Positions 1 to 5,370 of a stretch of DNA of 6,300 nucleotides are shown piece after piece. The position numbers were made by a program, and so were the translations under genes. The stretch lies in contig CALMVM010000309.1 in assembly GCA_937873255.1 (NCBI GenBank), forward strand, positions 1-6,300, in the 5' to 3' direction. This stretch comes from an uncultured Verrucomicrobiota bacterium (GTDB lineage: Bacteria; Verrucomicrobiota; Verrucomicrobiia; Chthoniobacterales; SZAS-18). Within the stretch, counting starts at the first letter, position 1, and the number at the start of each line of letters is the position of its first letter. Below the pieces are notes generated by a model. The model worked only from the letters and a program-made list of their open reading frames with translations. It was not told the DNA's origin and ran no database searches.

Positions 1-2
1 AC

Positions 3-836
3 CCGAAACCGAGCGCGACGGCCACCCGTATCGCGTCCTCGCTGGCGAGTTTCTTTTATCTGACCGACAACATCCTCGACTCCGGCGGGCGGCAGGAAAC
101 TTTCGCGGACGGCACGCCGATCAAGGATCGCGACGGCAAGCCGCGCATGATCCCGGGGCTGAGCCTGACGAACGTCCTCACCACCACGTTGGGCCTCAAG
201 ATTCTCGCCGTGCTCGCGGCGGCTCTGGTGGGGGTGGCGCTCGGGTTGACGATCTCCGCGCTCGTGCGCAGCACCACGCAGGCGGTCATGTGGGTGCCGT
301 TGATCCTGATTCCGCAAATCCTCTTCGGCGGGTTCGTGATCACCGTGCCGGAGATGTCGATGGCTGTTTATCGGTTCAGCCACCTCGTGCCGAGTTTTTC
401 GGCGCAACGCGTGATGGATGTTTCCAACATCTACGGACAGGCGACCCCGTTCCTGACCAACCGCACGAAGATCCCGCTTTTCCTGACCTCCGACGGCAGC
501 AAGGAGAAACTTGAATGGGAGGAAAACGGTCGCCAGCGTTCACAGGAATACGACCGCATCTCGTTGTTCAACACTTCCTGGCAAAACCTGATCGTTTACC
601 CGGACCGCGTCGGCCAGCACAAGCAGGAGAGCACGCGCGTCGAAAACGGCGACAACGATTTTCGCATCGAGTACCGCGACACGACCAGCAACCGCTACGA
701 CGTACGCTATGGCAAGGGCACGGTGTTCCGATTCCTCTTGCCTGCGCAACTCTCGCTGCTGACGCTCGGCGCGTGGGCGGTTGGCTGCTACCTGGTGATC
801 CTGCTGGGCCTCCGTGCAAAGCAGACCGGCAAATGA
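3..836 (+). CDS. ABC-2 / ABCG-like transporter permease, C-terminal part (5' end outside window)
   Basis: The frame is open from the left edge to a TGA at 834-836, giving a 277-residue C-terminal fragment; the first ATG at 147 is internal, since the same frame reads sensibly upstream of it. Three strongly hydrophobic segments are visible: about residues 65-88 (LKILAVLAAALVGVALGL), 96-115 (WVPLILIPQILFGGFVITV) and 241-270 near the C-terminus. The stretch GLTISALVRSTTQAVMWVPL followed by a Gly-Gly-Phe hydrophobic segment fits the ABC2_membrane/ABCG permease pattern, in which a conserved 'ISAL...QA' region precedes the last membrane segments. Such permeases are often fused to an N-terminal ATPase and sometimes an FHA domain; those parts, if present, lie outside the window. 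The roughly 125-residue polar stretch between the last two membrane segments is rich in Asn, Arg, Asp and Glu and is probably extracytoplasmic. The substrate cannot be inferred. The next gene follows after 19 bases and is probably co-transcribed. Confidence 0.75.
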   Translation, partial: PKPSATATRIASSLASFFYLTDNILDSGGRQETFADGTPIKDRDGKPRMIPGLSLTNVLTTTLGLKILAVLAAALVGVALGLTISALVRSTTQAVMWVPLILIPQILFGGFVITVPEMSMAVYRFSHLVPSFSAQRVMDVSNIYGQATPFLTNRTKIPLFLTSDGSKEKLEWEENGRQRSQEYDRISLFNTSWQNLIVYPDRVGQHKQESTRVENGDNDFRIEYRDTTSNRYDVRYGKGTVFRFLLPAQLSLLTLGAWAVGCYLVILLGLRAKQTGK

Positions 837-855
837 ACCGCCGCCCCGGCCCTCG

Positions 856-1308
856 ATGAGAATTCCCCCGCTTCGTCTCGTCTCGGCAATCCTGGGCGCG
901 GTGGGCGGATTGGGCACGATTGGCGCGATGTGGCTGCCGCTCGCAAAACTGGCGGGACTCGGCCCGGTTGGACCCTTCGATTACAGCCACGGACGAGTCT
1001 ACGGCTGCATCGGGGCGGCTTCGCTGGTGGTGATCGCGAGCCTGCTCGGTGCGTATCGGACCGTTTTGTTGTTCACCGGAGTGTTGTGCGGACTGCTCGC
1101 CGCGACGGGCATCGACCTCCACCAAGCGCTGCACGAGCTGATGAGCGCGAGCGAGGGCGAAACGTCGCAGATGGCCCGGCAAATGGTCGCCAACAGCTCG
1201 CTGCAAGCCGGCGCATATCTACTGCCGGTGTGTTGTCTCGCCTGCATCGCGGCGGCCATCCTCGGCGGCAGACGCGCCGGCGCGGCGCGATCTACCAATG
1301 AATCTTGA
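856..1308 (+). CDS. Small integral membrane protein, unknown function (about four membrane segments)
   Basis: A 150-residue protein starting at ATG 856 (MRIPPLRLVSAILG) and ending at TGA 1306-1308. A GTG at 814 in the same frame would overlap the permease gene and add a polar, Pro-rich N-terminus (MQSRPANEPPPRPS), so the ATG is preferred. Hydrophobic segments lie at about residues 6-32, 47-64, 66-85 and 112-137. The loop between the third and fourth (about 86-110) is polar and helical, with LHQALHELMSASEGETSQMA. No catalytic or metal-binding motif is evident and I do not recognise the family. Its position 19 bases after the permease suggests a partner or accessory membrane protein in the same operon. 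The region before the ATG has no Shine-Dalgarno sequence. Its last 17 bases are shared, antisense, with the end of the coiled-coil lipoprotein gene. Confidence 0.7.
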   Translation: MRIPPLRLVSAILGAVGGLGTIGAMWLPLAKLAGLGPVGPFDYSHGRVYGCIGAASLVVIASLLGAYRTVLLFTGVLCGLLAATGIDLHQALHELMSASEGETSQMARQMVANSSLQAGAYLLPVCCLACIAAAILGGRRAGAARSTNES

Positions 1309-2191
1309 CGTCCTTGTCCGCCTGCATCGCCGGCATCGGCGTGGTGCTGCCTGCGGGCGTACTGCTGACACTGGTCGGGGTCGGTGAACGATCCGGTCGA
1401 TTATTGGTCGTCTTGCCGCGCCCGTCGCCCCAATCGATCACGCGGGTTTCGTTCGCGGTCTGGCCCGGGACGACCGACGAATTGTTCTGGCTCGTCGGCC
1501 GGCTGGTCGGCGCCGGGGTTGGGTTGTTTTGGGCGACCCTGGGAGAGTTGGCCGGCGTCGGGGTGCTCGCCGGCGTGTTCGTCGGAATGTTCGCCGGCGT
1601 GCTTGCCGCCGTGTTGTTCGCGTCGAGCGAACGGCTGTCGGCCAGCGCGCCGGCCACGTCCGAAGAGTTCGGGAAACTCCACTTGCCCTTGGCATCCGCG
1701 CTGACCGGGAATTCCAACCGGTACGACCGGCCGTTGTCGGAGCGGAACGTGACGACGACTTTTGAATGATACGGATACTCGTCCGAAGGCAGCACCACCG
1801 GGAACTCGGCGCAGTTTTCGACCGTGTAGTTTTTCAATTCGGAAGCGAGGCGCTTTTGCATCGCCTTGCTCGCCGTCGAGTAACTTTCCTCGACCTGTTC
1901 CCTCGCCAGAAATGCCGGCGAAGGACTCGGACTCGGCGCGGGGGGCTCCTCCGCCGCTGGTTTGCTGGCGTTGGCACTCGCCGCCCGGGCGGACTTCAAC
2001 TCGGACTTCGTTTTCTCCAAGGCGGACTGCGCGTCCAGGAGTTGCCGGTCTTTTTCCTGCATCTCCGCTTGGAGGCGGTTGACACGCTCTTGCAATCCGG
2101 GGTCTTCCGAACAGCCAGCAAGCACGAGCGCCACCGTCACGGCCGCGCCCGAAAATCGAATCCTCCGAAACCCATCGCAGAAAAAACGCAT
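1292..2191 (-). CDS. Coiled-coil lipoprotein with Thr/Pro/Asn-rich C-terminal tail, unknown function
   Basis: A 299-residue protein from ATG at 2189-2191 to TAG at 1292-1294. A TTG start at 2236 is possible but would put 15 extra residues before a normal signal peptide, so the ATG is chosen. The N-terminus is a lipoprotein signal: basic residues (RRIRF), a hydrophobic core and the lipobox LAGC with Cys27. Ser at +2 (CSED) would favour outer-membrane sorting under the E. coli rule. Residues about 33-70 (LQERVNRLQAEMQEKDRQLL and onward) form a heptad-type coiled coil. A Pro/Ser-rich hinge (about 76-92, PSPSPSP) follows. A compact mixed segment spans about 95-185 and carries NCAEFPVV and a YRLEFPV strand. 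The rest is low-complexity Thr/Pro/Asn/Ser, with TPAN-like tetrapeptides at about 196-216, ending in VIDWGDGRGK and DVKIHW. The tail could be a flexible periplasmic or cell-wall-spanning linker. No known family is recognised. It is last in the - strand row, 77 bases after the small lipoprotein gene. Confidence 0.75.
   Translation of the reverse strand: MRFFCDGFRRIRFSGAAVTVALVLAGCSEDPGLQERVNRLQAEMQEKDRQLLDAQSALEKTKSELKSARAASANASKPAAEEPPAPSPSPSPAFLAREQVEESYSTASKAMQKRLASELKNYTVENCAEFPVVLPSDEYPYHSKVVVTFRSDNGRSYRLEFPVSADAKGKWSFPNSSDVAGALADSRSLDANNTAASTPANIPTNTPASTPTPANSPRVAQNNPTPAPTSRPTSQNNSSVVPGQTANETRVIDWGDGRGKTTNNRPDRSPTPTSVSSTPAGSTTPMPAMQADKDVKIHW
1544..1606 (-). repeat. Degenerate TPAN tetrapeptide repeats in lipoprotein tail
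   Basis: Within the coiled-coil lipoprotein gene the tail reads STPA-NIPT-NTPA-STPT-PANS. At DNA level this is a run of imperfect 12-base units visible on the + strand as GGCGTGTTCGTC, GGAATGTTCGCC, GGCGTGCTTGCC and GCCGTGTTGTTC. It looks like expansion of a short coding repeat and would be prone to length change by slippage or recombination. Confidence 0.5.
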
Positions 2192-2226
2192 AGGCACCAA
2201 GAGGCAAAAACTAGGTGTGAACGGGC

Positions 2227-2240
2227 GGGATTGCAATCCC
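2227..2240. promoter_or_regulatory. Perfect 14-base palindrome, candidate operator
   Basis: GGGATTGCAATCCC is perfectly self-complementary (7+7). It lies in the 77-base spacer between the small lipoprotein gene and the coiled-coil lipoprotein gene, 35 bases before the latter's ATG. A second, mutually exclusive stem overlaps it: GGCGGG at 2224-2229 can pair with CCCGCC at 2245-2250. On the - strand TTGCAA (2231-2236) followed after 17 bases by TAGTTT (2208-2213) could be a very weak -35/-10 pair. Function as operator or RNA hairpin is inferred from symmetry and position only. Confidence 0.35.
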
Positions 2241-2268
2241 TGTCCCCGCCTCGCGGCCTCCGCGTCGG

Positions 2269-2463
2269 TCAGCGCGAATAGGTCGAGGGCCGTTCGACCG
2301 GCTCGAAATCGTTCGAGTTGTTCGAGGGCACGTTCACCTGATCCCTCGAATGATAATGATGCACGACGCGCGTGTCGTGCACGACGTGTTCATGCTTGTC
2401 CTCGCTGCAAGCGGCGAGGGAAAACGAGGCAGCCAAGGCGAACAGCAGGGTCAGTTTTTTCAT
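2269..2463 (-). CDS. Small His-rich lipoprotein, unknown function
   Basis: A 64-residue protein from ATG at 2461-2463 to TGA at 2269-2271. An upstream ATG in frame at 2518-2520 would add 19 residues (MPPSLSAHPV...) before a typical signal peptide, so MKKLTLLFALAAS is taken as the true start. The lipobox is SLAAC, with Cys19 as the predicted lipidated residue and Ser at +2. The mature part is only 46 residues and starts CSED, as in the coiled-coil lipoprotein encoded downstream. Residues about 23-38 (KHEHVVHDTRVVHHYH) contain six histidines. The remainder is polar (NVPSNNSNDFEPVERPSTYS) with no membrane segment. The His cluster could bind a transition metal, but no defined motif is present, so this is speculation. 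The gene sits 60 bases after the 160-residue exported protein gene, and its leader is pyrimidine-rich with no Shine-Dalgarno sequence. Confidence 0.65.
   Translation of the reverse strand: MKKLTLLFALAASFSLAACSEDKHEHVVHDTRVVHHYHSRDQVNVPSNNSNDFEPVERPSTYSR
2360..2385. repeat. Inverted/direct repeat cluster within His-rich lipoprotein gene
   Basis: TGCACGAC (2360-2367) is the inverted partner of GTCGTGCA (2374-2381), giving an 8-bp stem with a 6-base gap. GTCGTGCACGAC (2374-2385) is itself a perfect 12-base palindrome. The structure arises from the repeated coding phrase Val-Val-His (VVHD...VVHH) with identical codons each time. It may form a hairpin in the mRNA. Confidence 0.4.
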
Positions 2464-2523
2464 GGGTGCGGATGGGATGGAGAGGAGGGAAACGGGGTGA
2501 GCGGAGAGACTTGGCGGCAACCC

Positions 2524-3006
2524 TTAGCCCGGGTTGTTCTCGGTGTTTTCGGTGTGGCGTTCCTCGCCGCGTCGGCCGACGAGCACCGAATAGGCCCCCA
2601 GGCCATTGGCGCGGGCAATGTTGACGTAGACCTGCACCGTGCCGTTGTAACTGGAGCGGAATTGCACGCCGGAATTCTTGCCGCCGCGCCGGTCGTCGAG
2701 GATCAGGTTGCCGACCTCGTCGTAGACGTAGATGCCCGAACGCTCCACCATCTGGTCCATGCCGCACAGGAAGATGTAATCGACCCCCTTGCTGACCGGC
2801 ACCAGGAACCGCACGGTGAACCCCGAGCCGCCGACGCCGCTGTTATTAGTCGGGGCCATGGCGAAGCCGCGCGCGACGAATTTCACGGCGAGCCGGTAGG
2901 CGTCGTCCTCCGCCTTGGCCGGATCGGCCTTCGCGGCGGGCAGCAGGCAGCCCAACAATGCGGCGGCGACCAGGGGCAGGGTAATTTTAAACGCTTGCTT
3001 ATTCAT
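2524..3006 (-). CDS. Exported beta-rich protein, pre-peptidase-C-like fold possible, unknown function
   Basis: A 160-residue protein from ATG at 3004-3006 to TAA at 2524-2526. A GTG directly upstream (3007-3009) is the only other nearby start. The N-terminus is a signal peptide: MNKQAFKITLPLVAAALLG, then LLPAAKA with cleavage probably after Ala28 before Asp-Pro. An LLGC motif at residues 17-20 could instead be read as a weak lipobox. A short helix (EDDAYRLAVKFVARGF) is followed by alternating hydrophobic strands: FTVRFLVPV, VDYIFLCGM, SGIYVYDEVGNLILDD, GVQFRSSYNGTVQVYVNI and GLGAYSVLVG. This order, with a 'Y-x-G-x-V-x-V-Y-V' strand near the end, resembles secreted pre-peptidase C-terminal (PPC-like) beta-sandwich domains; the similarity is by eye and unproven. 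The last residues (ERHTENTENNPG) look like read-through into a short tandem repeat. The start is 24 bases after the stop of the 296-residue gene, the tightest spacing in the row, so the two are very likely co-transcribed. Confidence 0.7.
   Translation of the reverse strand: MNKQAFKITLPLVAAALLGCLLPAAKADPAKAEDDAYRLAVKFVARGFAMAPTNNSGVGGSGFTVRFLVPVSKGVDYIFLCGMDQMVERSGIYVYDEVGNLILDDRRGGKNSGVQFRSSYNGTVQVYVNIARANGLGAYSVLVGRRGEERHTENTENNPG
2538..2555. repeat. 9-base tandem repeat at 3' end of exported protein gene
   Basis: TCTCGGTGT (2538-2546) is followed directly by TTTCGGTGT (2547-2555), matching at 8 of 9 positions. On the coding strand this gives the Thr-Glu-Asn, Thr-Glu-Asn repeat just before the TAA stop. 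It may be the remnant of a dispersed short-period repeat that supplied a new C-terminus. Confidence 0.4.
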
Positions 3007-3030
3007 CACGTGGGAGGCGGGAGGTTTGGC

Positions 3031-3921
3031 TTATTTTTTGGAGGACGCCAGCGCGACGGTGACGACCTCGGAGGCAAGCGACTTCACGCGGTCCACCTTG
3101 TCGGCGGGGATCGAGCCGTCGAGCTTGATGTCGACGATCCCCTTGATCTCGGTGAGCGCGGACACCATTTTTTCCACGATGGGAGATTTCTGGGTGTCGG
3201 CGGGCAGCGTCTGCAACTTGGCCAACAGCGCGCCGACGAGCATCGGCTCGCGCAGGTAGTTGGAAGTCTCCGGCGAATAATTGTCCTTGATGACCGAGGT
3301 CACGTAGCGCGCTCCCTGGAGCCAGCCGCCGACGATCACGAGCGTGCCCTGCGTCTTGTTTTCCGCCTTGTCGAGCGTCTTCATGATGTCCTGCTGGAGG
3401 AAGCCCAGTTCCATGAACACCTTCAGCCATTCGCCCGCGTTGGCGGCGGAACGGATTTTCTTGGCGCGGGCCAACTCGGTGTCGCCGACGCCGAGCTTCT
3501 TGGCCATCGCCTCGATGTCGGAGGCGCATTTGTTGAGCAACTCGGCGTCGTGCGCCTTGATGGCCATGACGCCGTCGGAGATGCGGAAGCCGAGCAGCGT
3601 GGGCAGCGCGACCTTCGTTTCCGTGATCTCGTCCACGTCCACGTCGACTTTCGTCTTGGAGAAATACTGCCGCCAGTTGACGTGCGCCTTGGAAAGCACC
3701 TGGTCGAGCGCAACGAACTTGTCGTAAGGCGACGGCATGCCCAGGCCGCCATCCTCGGCGGTCTTGGGATCGAAGGGCGGAGGCTCGTTGCTCGCCGATT
3801 TCTTGGTGACGGGCTTGTCGTCCTGCGCGAGGGCCGGCTGCGACGGTGCGAGGAGCGTCGGCAAGGAGGCGGCCAGCGCCGCGAGGGTCAGGAGGCGGAA
3901 TTTTCCGGGGCGGGCATGCAT
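3031..3921 (-). CDS. Exported, mainly helical protein of unknown function
   Basis: A 296-residue protein from ATG at 3919-3921 to TAA at 3031-3033. The frame is open further upstream, with an ATG at 3945 and a GTG at 4017, but the signal peptide is best placed from 3921 (MHARPGKFRLLTLAALAAS), with cleavage after PALA at Ala32 before QDD. A polar, Pro-rich linker covers about residues 33-65. The mature domain (about 66-293) is mostly helical, with YDKFVALDQVLSKAHVNWRQ, an acidic stretch KVDVDVDEITE at 91-101, LLGFRISDGVMAIKAHDAEL, and a hydrophobic TLVIVGGWLQGARYVTSVI at about 193-211. There is a single mature Cys at 132. No enzymatic motif is seen and I do not recognise the family. It is probably periplasmic. 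It stands 126 bases after the barrel gene, with a hairpin and a candidate operator between them, and 24 bases before the 160-residue gene. Confidence 0.7.
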   Translation of the reverse strand: MHARPGKFRLLTLAALAASLPTLLAPSQPALAQDDKPVTKKSASNEPPPFDPKTAEDGGLGMPSPYDKFVALDQVLSKAHVNWRQYFSKTKVDVDVDEITETKVALPTLLGFRISDGVMAIKAHDAELLNKCASDIEAMAKKLGVGDTELARAKKIRSAANAGEWLKVFMELGFLQQDIMKTLDKAENKTQGTLVIVGGWLQGARYVTSVIKDNYSPETSNYLREPMLVGALLAKLQTLPADTQKSPIVEKMVSALTEIKGIVDIKLDGSIPADKVDRVKSLASEVVTVALASSKK

Positions 3922-4004
3922 GGGGATAGGAGGAGATGGGGTCATCGATGCGGGCACCCGTATGACCGGAGGGAGCGGCGCGCAGGTAGTGATGTCAGAA
4001 TCGC

Positions 4005-4023
4005 GGAGAATTGACAATCCTCC
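4005..4023. promoter_or_regulatory. 19-base imperfect palindrome, candidate operator/promoter
   Basis: Around centre A4014, GGAG-A-ATTG pairs with CAAT-C-CTCC at 8 of 9 positions. It lies between the barrel gene and the 296-residue gene, 83 bases before the latter's ATG. On the - strand it contains TTGTCA (4012-4017), usable as a -35 box; 17 bases on is CATCAC, a poor -10. Symmetry over a possible -35 suggests a repressor site, but this is inferred only. Confidence 0.35.
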
Positions 4024-4025
4024 AA

Positions 4026-4044
4026 CGTCGCGGCGGGCGCGACG
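4026..4044 (-). terminator. Hairpin after the barrel gene, possible terminator or mRNA 3' stabiliser
   Basis: On the coding strand, three bases after the barrel gene TAA, CGTCGCG and CGCGACG form a perfect 7-bp GC-rich stem around a 5-base loop. Only two T residues follow, so it is not a textbook intrinsic terminator. It may attenuate read-through or protect the transcript end. Confidence 0.4.
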
Positions 4045-4047
4045 GGA

Positions 4048-5370
4048 TTAGAAGTTATAGGACGCCGTGACGCCAAACCAGAAAAGCGTCTTCTCGCCGT
4101 AAATGCCGAAGCCGGTCTTGTCGTGGTAGGCGTGACTGTTGATCGGGGTGGTATCGCCGCTGGTCAGGTCCGTGCCGTAGTTCGCGTAGGGCGTCACGGT
4201 GAAATGCTTGGCGATGGTGACGGGAATCTTGATACCCGTTTCCAAATAGCTCCAGCCGCCGACGTTGTTGCCGGAATTGATCGCGGTCGGATGATCCCAA
4301 TTCAGGTAGTTGATGTTGTAGACTGACGAGACGTACGGCGCGAACGACACGGAGACTTCCGGACTCTTGTAAACCGGGAACAGGCCGTCGATCCGAAACT
4401 CCGTCAGGCTGCCGTTGAGGCTGCCGACGCGGGTGTCGTGGAACTCCGACACATAATCGTAATAGGTGAAGCTCGGCGTGATGTAGGGAATCTGCTTGTA
4501 GGCCAGGCGGAAAAGCACCTCGCCCTGGTAGTTGCTCCCCTTGAATCCGCTATCCAGGAAGACGTACGAATTGTAGCCGACGGTCACGTCGAGGATGTTG
4601 GCGACCACGTGGGCCGTGTAATCCAGGTTGAAGTCGAGTTCCTGATAGAACTCCTTGTTGTTCTGGCCGAAGAAAACGGAGGTCAGGTAGGGGTGCAGCC
4701 GGTCGAATGACTGGACGTAGGTGACCCCGAAATGGGCACCCTTGTACGCGGCGTCGGCGCCCACGTAGTAAATGGCCGAGGTGTGGGTGTCGCGCGAATT
4801 CCGCTGGTCGGTATTGAACGAGATGATGTCCAACCCGTGGAAGATGTAACGCGACTCGATGCCGGTGGAGATCGAGAAGATCGGTTTGTCAGGCGGAGGG
4901 GTGAGCCTCACCACCTTGTCCTTGCTCTCCCGGACGTTCTTGCCGTTCGCGGTGGTCCTGCCACGGCGGCGGGTGGTCGTCGTCTCCTCGGTGGTAGTGC
5001 CGCGTCGACGGGTGCGTCCGCCTTCCTCGGTCTGGGCATGCCGCCGGGTGCCGCCGCCGGAGGAACGCGCGGCGGGGGTTTCCTCGGCGGGTGCGTTGGT
5101 CGAGGAGGCGGTCGTGGTCTCCGGCGCGCTCGCCGTGGTGCTGGCGGCGGTGTGGATGAGGGTCGCCCCGCCGCCCGCGCCGCCCGACTCACGGGGCGAA
5201 GTGACGACCTGACTGCTGGTCAGCGTGCCGCTGAGCGCGGACGCCTCGCGCATTACGGACAAGCCGGCGGACAAGGCCGTCCCGGCCAGCAGCAGCGCGG
5301 GGATTCTAAACTTCGACCGAAGAATTTTGGAGCGAGGGCTTTCGATGAGGCCCGAAGAAAGGTTGAGCAT
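4048..5370 (-). CDS. Outer-membrane beta-barrel protein with Arg/Thr-rich periplasmic linker
   Basis: A 440-residue protein from ATG at 5368-5370 to TAA at 4048-4050. No alternative start exists before the signal peptide, which spans about residues 19-46 (basic RSKFR, core IPALLLAGTALSAGLSV, end REASA). Residues about 47-160 are low-complexity Ser/Thr/Ala/Gly, then an Arg-rich tract (TRRR blocks at 109-139). The barrel begins near residue 163 with FSISTGIESRYIFHGLD and continues as alternating aromatic strands to the C-terminus FGVTASYNF, whose last Phe is the usual signal for the BAM complex. The motif S-R-Y-I-F-H-G near the first strand recalls the 'S-x-Y-x-F-R-G' opening of TorF/Gcw_chp-type putative porins, a by-eye likeness. 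About 12 strands are plausible. Role is probably a porin or small-solute channel; substrate unknown. It follows the partial gene at 5527 after 156 bases that hold a candidate promoter. Confidence 0.75.
   Translation of the reverse strand: MLNLSSGLIESPRSKILRSKFRIPALLLAGTALSAGLSVMREASALSGTLTSSQVVTSPRESGGAGGGATLIHTAASTTASAPETTTASSTNAPAEETPAARSSGGGTRRHAQTEEGGRTRRRGTTTEETTTTRRRGRTTANGKNVRESKDKVVRLTPPPDKPIFSISTGIESRYIFHGLDIISFNTDQRNSRDTHTSAIYYVGADAAYKGAHFGVTYVQSFDRLHPYLTSVFFGQNNKEFYQELDFNLDYTAHVVANILDVTVGYNSYVFLDSGFKGSNYQGEVLFRLAYKQIPYITPSFTYYDYVSEFHDTRVGSLNGSLTEFRIDGLFPVYKSPEVSVSFAPYVSSVYNINYLNWDHPTAINSGNNVGGWSYLETGIKIPVTIAKHFTVTPYANYGTDLTSGDTTPINSHAYHDKTGFGIYGEKTLFWFGVTASYNF
4954..5046 (-). repeat. 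Arg/Thr/Glu repeat tract in barrel protein linker
   Basis: Residues 109-139 of the barrel protein read as three imperfect units: TRRHAQTEEGGR, TRRRGTTTEETTT and TRRRGRTT, a period of 12-13 residues. Each unit starts Thr-Arg-Arg; the first two go on to an acidic Thr-Glu-Glu. The tract lies between signal peptide and barrel, so it would face the periplasm. Confidence 0.55.

Noticed and set aside
568..1206. A 212-codon - strand frame opposite the permease and small membrane protein
   Set aside because: Translation is Arg/Ala/Gln-rich without hydrophobic or domain pattern, while the + strand frames carry clear membrane segments.
1274..1283. Self-complementary GCGCCGGCGC near the convergent gene ends, as a terminator
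   Set aside because: It lies inside the coding sequence of the + strand gene, has no T-tract on either side, and such GC palindromes are common by chance here.
1401..2207. A 268-codon - strand frame overlapping the coiled-coil lipoprotein gene in another frame
   Set aside because: Same-strand out-of-frame shadow, rich in Arg, Gly and Pro. The competing frame has a lipobox, a coiled coil and a coherent tail.
2350..4014. A 554-codon open frame on the + strand opposite three - strand genes
   Set aside because: It lies antisense to three genes with clear signal peptides or lipoboxes. Its composition (runs of His, Gly, Arg, Val, Asp) is that of a shadow frame in GC-rich DNA, and it has no recognisable domain.
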